DNA from: Parasutterella excrementihominis YIT 11859 | Lineage (GTDB): Bacteria; Pseudomonadota; Gammaproteobacteria; Burkholderiales; Burkholderiaceae_F | NCBI RefSeq assembly: GCF_000205025.1 | Contig: NZ_GL883754.1 | Span: 1-64,000, forward strand | Length of the DNA stretch: 64,000 nucleotides | Direction of reading: 5' to 3' | Part shown: positions 42,120-50,815 of the stretch, piece by piece | Numbering within the stretch: position 1 is the stretch's first letter | Layout of the letters: each line of letters begins with the position of its first letter | The notes under the pieces: generated by a model | What the model saw: only the letters and a program-made list of their open reading frames with translations | Told to the model about the DNA's origin: nothing | The model's database searches: none | Translations under genes and position numbers: made by a program

Positions 42120-42464
42120 ATGATCAGATCCGTTCTAACTTTGATCCTTACCTTCGGCTGTATTCTCTCACTGCCGAGCTACGCTGCCGGCAATTTCGGG
42201 GCGGACCGTCACGTTGCAAGAGGCGTCCAATGCCAGCAGTGCCATGGTGCCAACAATGAAGTTAAAGATCCTGACAAGACTCAATGTATCGTCTGCCATG
42301 ATCCGAACGCAGTTGCTGCAAAAACAGCCAATGTTAAACCACAAAATCCGCATGTTTCACCTCACTATGGTAAAGACCTGGATTGCGTGTTATGCCACGT
42401 GCAGCACGGCCAAACCGAAAACTATTGTGAGCAGTGTCACAACTTCGGGTTTAAGGTTCCGTAA
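42120..42464 (+). CDS. Periplasmic tetrahaem cytochrome c
   Basis: A 114-residue protein with a signal peptide (about residues 1-23, ending SYA) and four CxxCH haem sites (38-42, 56-60, 89-93, 103-107), plus distal histidines such as HVARG and PHVSPHYG. This is the arrangement of the small tetrahaem domain fused to the flavin domain in Shewanella Fcc3, here as a separate gene. It would carry electrons from a membrane quinol dehydrogenase to the flavoprotein at 40530. The ATG has AAGGAG upstream; a TTG six codons earlier is less likely. Confidence 0.9.
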   Translation: MIRSVLTLILTFGCILSLPSYAAGNFGADRHVARGVQCQQCHGANNEVKDPDKTQCIVCHDPNAVAAKTANVKPQNPHVSPHYGKDLDCVLCHVQHGQTENYCEQCHNFGFKVP

Positions 42465-42806
42465 CTTGTCTGTTTAATTCTCCTTGGTCAATTTTTTTAG
42501 GGTCGAAGATGTTTGGGTCTTCGACCTTTTTTATTTTTCTGCTAGTTTTTCTTTGAATTCTTGCTAAATTACTTGAAAAGCTGACTTATTGACTCAACTT
42601 CCTATGAAATCTTTGTTGTCTTAATATAAAAATCCAATTCCTAGGAACCATGGACTTGTATGACGTCCGAGACTTTTTCTTTGTAACTTATTGCTTGTTA
42701 GACTTATTCAGGTTAGCCTTGAAGTAAAGGTGATAGATAAATCCGCGTCTTTTCCGGTGCAGCTCTACCGAAGGGTGTCGCCTCAAGGTTAGGTTAAGAG
42801 GATGGT
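42465..42806 (+). other. Non-coding AT-rich stretch with a terminator
   Basis: This 342-base gap holds the cytochrome terminator at 42501-42535 and an AT-rich approach to the AAA-ATPase gene, where no confident promoter was found. TTGACT at about 42604 is the best -35 candidate. Nothing else is seen. Confidence 0.4.
42501..42535 (+). terminator. Terminator after the tetrahaem cytochrome gene
   Basis: A perfect nine-base stem GGTCGAAGA/TCTTCGACC (42501-42509 with 42518-42526) is followed by TTTTTTATTTTT. Confidence 0.9.
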
Positions 42807-44399
42807 ATGGAAAGCAAAATTTTTTCCCAACTACCGTTAGGTGTGTCAGATTTTCATAAGTTAAGAGAATTGGAAAAGATTTATGTCGACAAGACTAATC
42901 TGCTCTATGAACTTATTACAACTTTTGAAAAAGTTTTTCTTGCCCGACCTAGACGTTTCGGTAAGTCACTTTTAGTCTCTACGTTCGAATCACTTTTCAA
43001 ACATGGAACGCGAGATTTCAAAGGCCTAGCAATTGAGAAACTTTGGAATGATAAAACTTACAAAGTTATCCGATTAGATTTTTCCAACCTGAAGGATTTC
43101 TCAACAGAAGAAGAGTTTTCTATTCTCCTGGACGAATACTTCGCGATCTTGATGGCTCAGAATGAAATTACAGTTTCAAAAGAGCCAAATTTCGGAGGAT
43201 TCTCTTCTTTTATCTACTGGCTTGGGCTACAGCCGTCAAATTCCGTCGTAGTCCTCATTGATGAGTACGACGCTCCTTTGACAGTTTGTATGAACAATCC
43301 AGAACTTTTTGATTTCGTTAGAAAAAAACTTTCTCGCCTTTATGCCAGCTTTAAAAATTATGAGGGCGTAATTCGCTTCTTATTCTTGACGGGAATTACA
43401 AAATTTAATAAGACAAGTATTTTTTCTGAACTGAACACACTTACCGATATCTCGTTATCTCCTCGCTATGGCAGTCTTCTTGGTTATACCCACGAAGAGG
43501 TTGTGGAATATTTTAAAAATTATTTAGATCGTTCTGCAAAAGCGTTAGGTATTGAGTCTGACCAATTATTAGACAAGTTGGTTTCCCAATACGACGGCTT
43601 CTGTTTTGAAGAAACTGTCAGCAAAAAAGTTTTTGCTCCATGGTCACTTCTTTCCTTTTTCGCAGAACCTGAAAGAGGTTTTAAGAACTACTGGTTTGAA
43701 AGCGGCGGGCGCCCATATGCTTTGCTGGAATATTTGAAGTCCCATGCCCTTCGGCATCCCGAAGAATATGGAAAACTGAAAAGCATTGCTTTAACTGAAC
43801 TTACCAGCTCTTCCGACATCAAAACTTTATCTGATGTGGCTCTCCTGACTCAAGCCGGATATTTGACATTAAAAAATATAGTTGGAACTACTGCCTACGT
43901 TGGTTATCCTAACGAGGAAGTTAAGACCTCGATGGCACAACTATATACAGAGCGTTTGTTAGCAGGGCATACTGTTGAACAGGTTGGTGCTGACAACATA
44001 GCGCACCGACTTGCATCTGAGAATATTGAGGATATCTTCCATCTCTTAAACAAGCTTTTCGGCTCTATCGATTATCAAAAGTATCCGATAAGAGATGAAG
44101 CATCGGTTAGAGCTTTCGTTCAAGTATTCTTTTCTGGTGCCGGATTGAACCCGATAGTCGAGCACCATAACGCGAAAGGAAGAAGTGACCTCGAGGTAAA
44201 AGTCGGTGTTCGTTACTGGGTTTTCGAATTCAAAGTTTGCAATTCCGAAAACGACGGCAAAGAGCTTCTCAAAGAAGCTATTTTGCAGTTACAAAGAAAG
44301 GAATACGGCCTTCAAGAGCTAGAAGAGCAAATACTGCGAGTTGCCTTGGTCTTTTCTTTGGAAAAAAGAAAGTTTATCGAATTCAGCCAATGCGATTAA
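42807..44399 (+). CDS. AAA-ATPase-like protein with PD-(D/E)XK nuclease-like domain (DUF1703 type)
   Basis: A 530-residue protein of a family spread widely and in many copies among gut bacteria. The N-terminal ATPase part shows YVDKTNLLYELI, a Walker A ARPRRFGKSLLVS near residue 50 and a Walker B VVVLIDEYDAPL near 150. The C-terminal DUF1703 part shows a nuclease-like SDLEVKVGVRYWVFEFKV (Asp, then Glu-x-Lys). GAGG lies just before the ATG. It is visibly more AT-rich, with more TTA, AAA and ATT codons, than the genes either side, which suggests acquisition by transfer. Its biological role is not established. A selfish or defence-related function is possible. Confidence 0.88.
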   Translation: MESKIFSQLPLGVSDFHKLRELEKIYVDKTNLLYELITTFEKVFLARPRRFGKSLLVSTFESLFKHGTRDFKGLAIEKLWNDKTYKVIRLDFSNLKDFSTEEEFSILLDEYFAILMAQNEITVSKEPNFGGFSSFIYWLGLQPSNSVVVLIDEYDAPLTVCMNNPELFDFVRKKLSRLYASFKNYEGVIRFLFLTGITKFNKTSIFSELNTLTDISLSPRYGSLLGYTHEEVVEYFKNYLDRSAKALGIESDQLLDKLVSQYDGFCFEETVSKKVFAPWSLLSFFAEPERGFKNYWFESGGRPYALLEYLKSHALRHPEEYGKLKSIALTELTSSSDIKTLSDVALLTQAGYLTLKNIVGTTAYVGYPNEEVKTSMAQLYTERLLAGHTVEQVGADNIAHRLASENIEDIFHLLNKLFGSIDYQKYPIRDEASVRAFVQVFFSGAGLNPIVEHHNAKGRSDLEVKVGVRYWVFEFKVCNSENDGKELLKEAILQLQRKEYGLQELEEQILRVALVFSLEKRKFIEFSQCD

Positions 44400-44403
44400 C
44401 TAA

Positions 44404-44435
44404 AAGGCCGAGAATTCTGTTCCTCGGCCTTCTCT
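44404..44435. terminator. Bidirectional terminator between convergent genes
   Basis: AAGGCCGAG/CTCGGCCTT (44404-44412 with 44423-44431) forms a perfect nine-base stem, T-rich on both sides. It ends the AAA-ATPase gene and, on the other strand, purF. Confidence 0.8.
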
Positions 44436-44454
44436 TTAACTACTGCTTTTGAAA

Positions 44455-45954
44455 TCAATCATCAGAAGCGGCTTTTTTCGCTTCTGCTTTTGCTTCCAAA
44501 CGCTTTTTCTCAAGCTCTGCAATGTACTGAGGCGTGATATCGCCGGTAACATAGTCTCCATCAAAGCAGGAGCAGTCAAAGCGCTTGATCTCGGGATTTA
44601 ATCCGCCGACGGCTTCTTTCATTCCTTCGATCGTCTGGTACACAAGCGCATCTGCGCCGATTTCGATACGAATCTGCTCGGTAGGACGATTGTCGCCGGC
44701 AATGAGTTCTGCCGTTGTCGGCATATCAATACCGTAGACATTCGGATAACGAACAGGAGGAGCTCCGGAAGCGATGAAGACTTTCTTCGCACCGCTCTGG
44801 CGAGCCATGCGAACAATTTCCTTAATTGTCGTTCCGCGAACGATGGAGTCATCCACCAGCAGAACATTCTTATCCTTAAACTCAATCGCCATGGCGTTCA
44901 GTTTCTGGCGAACGCTCTTCTTTCGTACAGCTTGGCCGGGCATGATGAAGGTGCGGCCGACGTAGCGGTTCTTGATGAAGCCTTCGCGGTAAGGAAGATT
45001 CAGAGCCTTAGCTAACTGAGCTGCGGCAGGACGAGAAGAATCGGGGATTGGCATGACCACATCGATATCTTCCAAAGGAATCGATTTTTTGATTTCTTTT
45101 GCCAAGTTTTCGCCCAGTCTCAGACGAGCTTCGTAAACGGAAATGCCGTCGAGCTGAGAGTCGGGACGAGCCAAATAGACATACTCGAAAATACAGGGCG
45201 AATAGACCGGGTGTTCTGCGCACTGTTTCTTATGCAGGTCGCCGTTCTCATCAATCCAAATGGCTTCTCCCGGATGGACGTCACCCAGAATTTGGAATTC
45301 GCTGCCTTCCAGCGTCACGGATTCACTGGCGATCATATATTCGCTCTTTCCGTCTTCTCCGAGCGTTGTGCCGTAGCAAAGCGGACGAATGCCGTACGGG
45401 TCTCTGAAAGCCACAACACCGTGACCGGCGATCATGCAGACGACGGCATAAGAACCTTTCACGCGTTTATGTACACCGGAAACTGCCTTGAACAAGGCTT
45501 CTTCATCCAGCGGATGACCCTGAGTGGCGAGCGCCAGCTCATTAGCAAACACGTTCAGAAGCACTTCGGAGTCGCTGGTCGTATTGATATGACGACGGTC
45601 CAGTTCGTAAAGTTCCTGAGCCAGCTCTTCGGCGTTTGTCAGATTGCCGTTGTGAGCCAGAACAATACCGAAGGGTGCATTGACGTAAAAAGGCTGCGAT
45701 TCATCCGCAGCCGTTGCATTTCCCTGAGTAGGATAACGTACTTGTCCAATACCGCAGTTACCGAGCAAGTCTCGCATATTGCGAGTTCTAAAAACGTCAC
45801 GCACAAGGCCCATGCCTTTATGCATATGGAAATGACGTCCTTCAACCGTACAGATACCGGCGGCGTCTTGACCGCGGTGCTGCAGCAGCAGGAGTGCATC
45901 GTACAGCCTCTGGTTAACGGGACCGGAAGCGTACAGCGCCACTATTCCGCACAT
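44455..45954 (-). CDS. purF: Amidophosphoribosyltransferase
   Basis: The first committed enzyme of purine synthesis, moving glutamine amide nitrogen onto PRPP. The 499-residue protein starts MCGIVALYASG, with the nucleophilic cysteine second. It has the glutaminase loop GIGQVRYPTQG and the PRPP motif VLLVDDSIVRGTT near residue 370. It is the last gene of the leuC-to-purF block. The family's length and motifs match fully. Confidence 0.96.
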   Translation of the reverse strand: MCGIVALYASGPVNQRLYDALLLLQHRGQDAAGICTVEGRHFHMHKGMGLVRDVFRTRNMRDLLGNCGIGQVRYPTQGNATAADESQPFYVNAPFGIVLAHNGNLTNAEELAQELYELDRRHINTTSDSEVLLNVFANELALATQGHPLDEEALFKAVSGVHKRVKGSYAVVCMIAGHGVVAFRDPYGIRPLCYGTTLGEDGKSEYMIASESVTLEGSEFQILGDVHPGEAIWIDENGDLHKKQCAEHPVYSPCIFEYVYLARPDSQLDGISVYEARLRLGENLAKEIKKSIPLEDIDVVMPIPDSSRPAAAQLAKALNLPYREGFIKNRYVGRTFIMPGQAVRKKSVRQKLNAMAIEFKDKNVLLVDDSIVRGTTIKEIVRMARQSGAKKVFIASGAPPVRYPNVYGIDMPTTAELIAGDNRPTEQIRIEIGADALVYQTIEGMKEAVGGLNPEIKRFDCSCFDGDYVTGDITPQYIAELEKKRLEAKAEAKKAASDD

Positions 45955-45987
45955 TTGTATTTAACTCCGAGGATTAAAGGTTAAGTT

Positions 45988-46500
45988 TTATTTACGTAAT
46001 TCCATCAGACTATCGGGAATGTAAGGAGCGCACCATGTGATGCCCTTCTCAAACGCCGGCACCAGCGCAGAATCTTTCCACCAAAGCTGCTTGGAAAAGA
46101 ACTCGGTCGTTCCGCCGAGAAAGACCAGCAGCCCGACAATGAGTAATCCGCGTAGAAAACCGAACAAACACCCCAAAAGCCTATCCTCTGCTCCGATAGA
46201 AACAGAGGCGAGAATACTGCGCAGTATTTTACCGACTAAACCGGCCAGAAATACGCATCCGATCACAATCAAAACAATGGAAACAAAAGTCCTTGTCATG
46301 AGGCCCATGTGGGCCTGGAACGGAAGGATCGCTGCCAAATCGGCAGAACAATAAAGAGAAACAAAGAAAGCTGCTACCCAGCCTACCAGGGCAAAAATTT
46401 CGCGAACCATGCCGCGGGAAACCCCAAGAAGTGTGGAGAGCAGGATGATAACAACGAAGACCCAGTCGAGCTCTCCGAGACCTAAGGAAGAAAAATCCAC
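45988..46500 (-). CDS. cvpA: CvpA-family membrane protein
   Basis: A 170-residue protein with four hydrophobic helices and the CvpA features LGVSRGMVREIFALVGWVAAF and LLGCLFGFLRGLLIVGLLV. CvpA is linked to colicin V production and envelope tolerance in E. coli; its molecular role is unclear. It lies two bases after the SPOR gene and 33 before purF, as in most betaproteobacteria. Confidence 0.9.
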   Translation of the reverse strand: MDFSSLGLGELDWVFVVIILLSTLLGVSRGMVREIFALVGWVAAFFVSLYCSADLAAILPFQAHMGLMTRTFVSIVLIVIGCVFLAGLVGKILRSILASVSIGAEDRLLGCLFGFLRGLLIVGLLVFLGGTTEFFSKQLWWKDSALVPAFEKGITWCAPYIPDSLMELRK

Positions 46501-46502
46501 AC

Positions 46503-47711
46503 TTACCTCACTGACTGGACTTTACCTGTATTCAAACCTGCCAAACCGAGCTTGGCATTAGCAGCTTCAGCTTCTTTAGCAGATTTGAAAGGACCGGCCT
46601 GCACGCGGTAAATCCTGCCGCTCTTAGCCTGGATCGGGGAAAGATAGGCAGGCACTCCGGCCTTCTTCATCTTGTCCACAATGCCTTGAGCACGATTCTG
46701 GTTAGAAAGCGCGATCACCTGAATAAAGTACTGGCCCTTGGTAAGTTTGGGAGCGGAAGTCTCCTGAGCTTTCTTTTCTTCGGCCTGCTTCTTAGCCTCT
46801 GCCTGTTTCTTGGCTTCAGCTAACTTTTTAGCTTCGGCTGCCTTCTTCTCTTCTGCGGCCTTCTTGGCTTCTGCTGCTTTCTTAGCAGCTTCCGCAGTGT
46901 CGTTCTTGGCTTCAGGAGCCTTACCGGCGGTATTGCCGGAAGCGGAAGGCGCGACGGCAGCGGCCTGGTCTTTACCGGAATTCACAGACGGGACGGGAGG
47001 AACCTTCGGCGCTTCTTTCGGTTCTTCGCCCTCTTCCGGCGCCGGAGCCGGCGGAACGGTGATCTTGGTGACATCAACAGAATTTTCTTTCGGTATCCGA
47101 AGCGGAATCGTGACGGCAGGAGGCGGCGCTTCCTTATCAAAAAGAATAGGAATCGCAATCGCCGCAGCCATCAGAAGCATCAGGGTACCAACAAATCTTC
47201 GGCGTGCATGAATCCATTTCTGACGGCGCAGCTCCTCTTCTTCGAGCTGCTGCTCGTCTTTTTTAGGCGCACGTTTAAACCAACTGCGCTTTTCGGGCTG
47301 CGGTGCGGCAGGCTCAGACTCAACATTAGGGGCGGCATGAGAAGCGGTTTCCAGATCGAGTTTGACTTCAGTCGGAGATTCTTTTGCGGCAGGAGCCGAG
47401 GCAAAAGGATTTTCTTCTATGTGAAGCGGCATCTCCTGCGCAGGAGCCGGAGTCGGTCTGACCGTTGCAAAAGATTCCTTTTGAGAAGAGGTCACCGGAG
47501 TCTGGATCGCCGACGGATGCGTTGCGAATTCACCGTCAGATGGCTGGCGGACACGAGTCGGAGGAACAGCAGTTTGCGAAGGATGCACCGTGCCGAATTG
47601 CGGTTCGTCGGAGAACCTTATAGGGTTGGGCTCCGAAGACTGCGGGGCGCTCATCCCTGGTTCCACATGAGGCAGCGGAACTTCGGGCTCTTTCTTTTTC
47701 CAAAAAGGCAT
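46503..47711 (-). CDS. SPOR-domain cell-division protein (DedD-like)
   Basis: A 402-residue inner membrane protein: a long proline-rich cytoplasmic region (1-165), one helix (RFVGTLMLLMAAAIAIPILF, about 172-191), then a periplasmic linker. The linker holds a strongly repetitive KAAEAKK-type stretch (about 275-320). The C-terminal SPOR domain (QYFIQVIALSNQNRAQGIVDKM to the end) binds septal peptidoglycan lacking stem peptides. The order folC-SPOR-cvpA-purF matches dedD in other Proteobacteria. The cytoplasmic part is much longer than in E. coli DedD. Confidence 0.9.
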   Translation of the reverse strand: MPFWKKKEPEVPLPHVEPGMSAPQSSEPNPIRFSDEPQFGTVHPSQTAVPPTRVRQPSDGEFATHPSAIQTPVTSSQKESFATVRPTPAPAQEMPLHIEENPFASAPAAKESPTEVKLDLETASHAAPNVESEPAAPQPEKRSWFKRAPKKDEQQLEEEELRRQKWIHARRRFVGTLMLLMAAAIAIPILFDKEAPPPAVTIPLRIPKENSVDVTKITVPPAPAPEEGEEPKEAPKVPPVPSVNSGKDQAAAVAPSASGNTAGKAPEAKNDTAEAAKKAAEAKKAAEEKKAAEAKKLAEAKKQAEAKKQAEEKKAQETSAPKLTKGQYFIQVIALSNQNRAQGIVDKMKKAGVPAYLSPIQAKSGRIYRVQAGPFKSAKEAEAANAKLGLAGLNTGKVQSVR

Positions 47712-47729
47712 ACTGCTCTTCCTTTCTTT

Positions 47730-49016
47730 TTAATTTCGTCCGACTTTTTCCTTTAAATATTCAATAGCTGAAGCCACTGTTAAAAAGGAACCGAAGGTGA
47801 CTATTCTATCAGTCTCGTGCGCCTCTTCGATGGCTCTCTGAAGAGCTTCCTCGACGGTCTTGAAAGTCTGAATTTTTTCCTGAGGAACGCCTGCTTCACT
47901 TAGCATAGCGCAGAGATCCTGTGCGATTCCGCCTCGCGGACCTTGCAGATCCGACAAATACCACTTGTTAAAGCTCGAAACCATGATCCGGCAGACTTGC
48001 GCGCGGTCCTTATCAGAAAGCATCCCGAAGACCGCAACCTGACGTGTTGCCTTCGGAAGCCCACTCAGCGTCTTTGCCAATTCTTTGGCCGCATGGGGAT
48101 TATGTCCGACATCTAAGTAGACCTCCGGTGCATTTCTGACTTTAGAGAAGCGTCCGGTAATACGAGTATTCAATAGAGCTGATTCAAATGCTTCACGCTT
48201 AAGCGGCAGTTTTCCCTGCATGCATTGAAGGGCTTCGAAAGCTCCGGAGGCATTGTTCAGCTGATGTTCGCCGGGCATCGTCGGCAACGGCAAATTCCTG
48301 AGCTCGCCCCTTGACCCAAAGAAATTCCAGGTCTTATCGCCGTGATTGTGCTCAAACCTGAAGGTCTTTCCGATAACCAGGAGTTCGGCACCGATTTTAT
48401 CGGCGTACTGCTCAACCGTAATCGGAGGATTAGCGTCAGCGCAGATAGCCGGCTTGCCCGAACGGTAAATGTGAGCCTTTTCCCAGCCAATAGATTCACG
48501 GGTAGTTCCGAGATAAGCCGTATGGTCAATTCCGATGCTCGTAATGACGGAGACGGAAGGCTCAACCGTGTTGACAGCGTCAAGACGTCCGCCGAGCCCG
48601 ATTTCTAACACCACGGCATCAAGATCTTTTTCCGCAAACAGAAGAAGAATGCCGAGCAGCGTGTATTCAAAGTACGACAGCGTCATCTCGCCGCGAGCGG
48701 CTTCGACCTTCTCGAACTGACGAATCAGTTCTTCGTCCTTAGCGTCTTTTCCGTTAATTCGAACTCTTTCGTTGAAGCGGATCAAGTGCGGAGAAGTATG
48801 GACACCTACGGAATAGCCGCCGGCTAACAGTGCCGATTCAATAAAAGCGCAGGTAGAGCCTTTACCGTTGGTGCCTCCGACGGTAAACACGGGGCATTTA
48901 AAGCGGATGTCCAGACGCTTGAGCATGGTTTCCATGCGGTCAAGGCCTAAATCTATTGCCTGTGCGTGCAAACCCTCAATGTGATGAAGCCACGCATCCA
49001 AAGTCTCAAATTTCAT
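47730..49016 (-). CDS. folC: Folylpolyglutamate/dihydrofolate synthase
   Basis: Adds glutamates to folates and makes dihydrofolate from dihydropteroate. The 428-residue Mur-ligase-fold protein has the ATP loop VGGTNGKGSTCAFIES (near residue 43), a SYFEYTLLGILLLF segment and DVGHNPHAAKEL near 340. It lies 18 bases upstream of the SPOR gene. There is no clear Shine-Dalgarno sequence before the ATG. Confidence 0.95.
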   Translation of the reverse strand: MKFETLDAWLHHIEGLHAQAIDLGLDRMETMLKRLDIRFKCPVFTVGGTNGKGSTCAFIESALLAGGYSVGVHTSPHLIRFNERVRINGKDAKDEELIRQFEKVEAARGEMTLSYFEYTLLGILLLFAEKDLDAVVLEIGLGGRLDAVNTVEPSVSVITSIGIDHTAYLGTTRESIGWEKAHIYRSGKPAICADANPPITVEQYADKIGAELLVIGKTFRFEHNHGDKTWNFFGSRGELRNLPLPTMPGEHQLNNASGAFEALQCMQGKLPLKREAFESALLNTRITGRFSKVRNAPEVYLDVGHNPHAAKELAKTLSGLPKATRQVAVFGMLSDKDRAQVCRIMVSSFNKWYLSDLQGPRGGIAQDLCAMLSEAGVPQEKIQTFKTVEEALQRAIEEAHETDRIVTFGSFLTVASAIEYLKEKVGRN

Positions 49017-49058
49017 TGTGAATAAACTAAAAAGACCGCCGAAGCGGTCCGGAGAATG

Positions 49059-49931
49059 CTACTCAATCGCGTCCAAAGACTCTTTTTGGAAGAGTGCAAT
49101 GAGTTTTGCGATTTCCATCTTTAAGTTTTTACGATCGACGATCATGTCGATGGCGCCCTTCTGCAGCAGGAACTCGGATCTCTGGAATCCTTCCGGAAGC
49201 TGTTCACGAACGGTTTGTTCAATGACGCGCGGGCCGGCAAAGCCGATCAAAGCCTTAGGCTCAGCCATAACGACGTCGCCCATGAAAGCAAAGCTTGCAG
49301 ACACGCCGCCCATCGTCGGATCGGTTAAGACAGAAATGAACGGAAGTTTGTGTTCTGCCAACTTAGCGATAACTCCGGTTGTCTTGGCCATCTGCATCAG
49401 AGAGAAAAGACCTTCCTGCATACGAGCGCCGCCGGAAGCGGTAAAACAGACAAATGCTGCCTGATTATCAATAGCGGCCTGAACAGCACGAGCAAAGCGC
49501 TCTCCGACAACCGAGCCCATGGAACCGGCCATAAAACCGAATTCAAAGACGGCAACGACAGCGGGCATAGCATGGATGGTGCCTGACTGCACAACTAAAG
49601 CGTCGGTTTCTCCGCTCGCAGACTGTGCCTGCTTAACGCGGTCAGGATATTTTTTGCTGTCCACGAATCCAAGCGGATCGACAGGACGAATTTCCGCACC
49701 GATTTCCTGACGATTTTCAGGGTCGAGAATCATATCCAAACGCTGACGAGCACTCACGCGCATATGATGGTTGCATTTCGGACAAACGTTAAGGTTGTCG
49801 CGAAGCTCCTGAGCGTAAAGCGTCGTTCCGCAGTTGGAACACTTTGTCCACACGCCTGCAGGAATATCTTTTTTGGCAGTTTCGCCGTTACTCCGACTGA
49901 TTTTCGGGAGCACTTTATCGAGCCAACTCAT
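49059..49931 (-). CDS. accD: Acetyl-CoA carboxylase carboxyltransferase subunit beta
   Basis: Transfers carboxyl from carboxybiotin to acetyl-CoA with AccA. The 290-residue protein has the N-terminal zinc finger (CSNCGTTLY and CPKCNHHMR, four cysteines) and the crotonase-like core with [22 protein letters not shown]. It is followed by folC, 42 bases away. The 98-base gap upstream towards truA is where trpF, trpB and trpA lie in many relatives. Confidence 0.96.
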   Translation of the reverse strand: MSWLDKVLPKISRSNGETAKKDIPAGVWTKCSNCGTTLYAQELRDNLNVCPKCNHHMRVSARQRLDMILDPENRQEIGAEIRPVDPLGFVDSKKYPDRVKQAQSASGETDALVVQSGTIHAMPAVVAVFEFGFMAGSMGSVVGERFARAVQAAIDNQAAFVCFTASGGARMQEGLFSLMQMAKTTGVIAKLAEHKLPFISVLTDPTMGGVSASFAFMGDVVMAEPKALIGFAGPRVIEQTVREQLPEGFQRSEFLLQKGAIDMIVDRKNLKMEIAKLIALFQKESLDAIE

Positions 49932-49993
49932 AGTGCAAATTAGTTTCTTTTTACTGAATCTACTGATTCTAATCGAATCCAGCCGCTCTGCAT

Positions 49994-50014
49994 GAACTCA
50001 AACTCATTGAGTTC
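49994..50014 (-). promoter_or_regulatory. Hairpin in the truA-accD gap
   Basis: A perfect eight-base inverted repeat GAACTCAA/TTGAGTTC with a five-base loop lies in the 98-base gap upstream of accD. There is no T run on the minus strand, so it is not an intrinsic terminator. It may be a processing site or mark a deletion scar. Confidence 0.35.
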
Positions 50015-50029
50015 GTTAACAAAAATTTG

Positions 50030-50815
50030 TCAGCCGGGAAACGGCGAAGCTCCGTGCTGAGGCAGGCCAAAGATTTCCGGATAGCCGACGCCGGTCAGAT
50101 AAAGTCCTGTTGGATAGAAAGTCGGAGCGGCCGCCTGTCGGCTTTTTGCTTCCAAAACTTCTCCCATCCAATCAACACTTCTGGCGCCCGTGCCTACGTA
50201 AACCAGACAGCCGACGATATTTCGAACCATGTGATAAAGGAAGGCGTCTGCCTTGACACGAATCTTGATGAATCGTCCGAGACGAATGACATGCAGATAT
50301 TCAATATTTTTCACCGGCGTCTTGCTCTGGCACCCTGCGGCACGGAAACTGGAGAAATCATGTTCGCCGACCAAGAACTGGCCTGCGGCTTCCATGTTCT
50401 TTTCGTTGAGCGGACGGAAGACCCAGCCGGTTCTGCCGGAAAGAATCGGAGAACGAACCGGCTCATTGACGATCCAGTATTCATAAGTCCGACTGCAAGC
50501 GGAAAACCTCGCATGGAATTCGTCCGGGACGACTTTCGCCCAGCGAACCGCACATTCCGTCGGCAGATAAGAATTCAAGCCGCGAACCCAAGAAATCTCC
50601 TTACGGTCGGCTCCCGTATCTAAATGGATCACTTGACCCGTGGCATGAACATTGGCGTCTGTGCGCCCGGCACAGACGGCTTTAACTTTTTCACCCGTAA
50701 ACTGAACAACGGCCGCTTCGAGATAATCCTGGACTGTTTGTCCGGAAGGCTGGGTCTGCCAGCCCTCGAAAGAACGGCCGTCGTACTCGAGTCCTAATGC
50801 GACTCTCATCGGCAA
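50030..50815 (-). CDS. truA: tRNA pseudouridine(38-40) synthase
   Basis: Makes pseudouridine at positions 38-40 of the anticodon arm. The 261-residue protein has the catalytic aspartate in CAGRTDANVHATGQV and the family segments GLEYDGRSFEGWQTQP and FLYHMVRNIVGCLVYVG. It starts directly after the asd stop codon, with no intervening base. Confidence 0.96.
   Translation of the reverse strand: MPMRVALGLEYDGRSFEGWQTQPSGQTVQDYLEAAVVQFTGEKVKAVCAGRTDANVHATGQVIHLDTGADRKEISWVRGLNSYLPTECAVRWAKVVPDEFHARFSACSRTYEYWIVNEPVRSPILSGRTGWVFRPLNEKNMEAAGQFLVGEHDFSSFRAAGCQSKTPVKNIEYLHVIRLGRFIKIRVKADAFLYHMVRNIVGCLVYVGTGARSVDWMGEVLEAKSRQAAAPTFYPTGLYLTGVGYPEIFGLPQHGASPFPG

Noticed and set aside
46770-46890. Possible DNA minisatellite or CRISPR-like repeats
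   Set aside because: The periodicity comes from short Lys/Ala/Glu codon repeats within a real gene and has no spacer structure.
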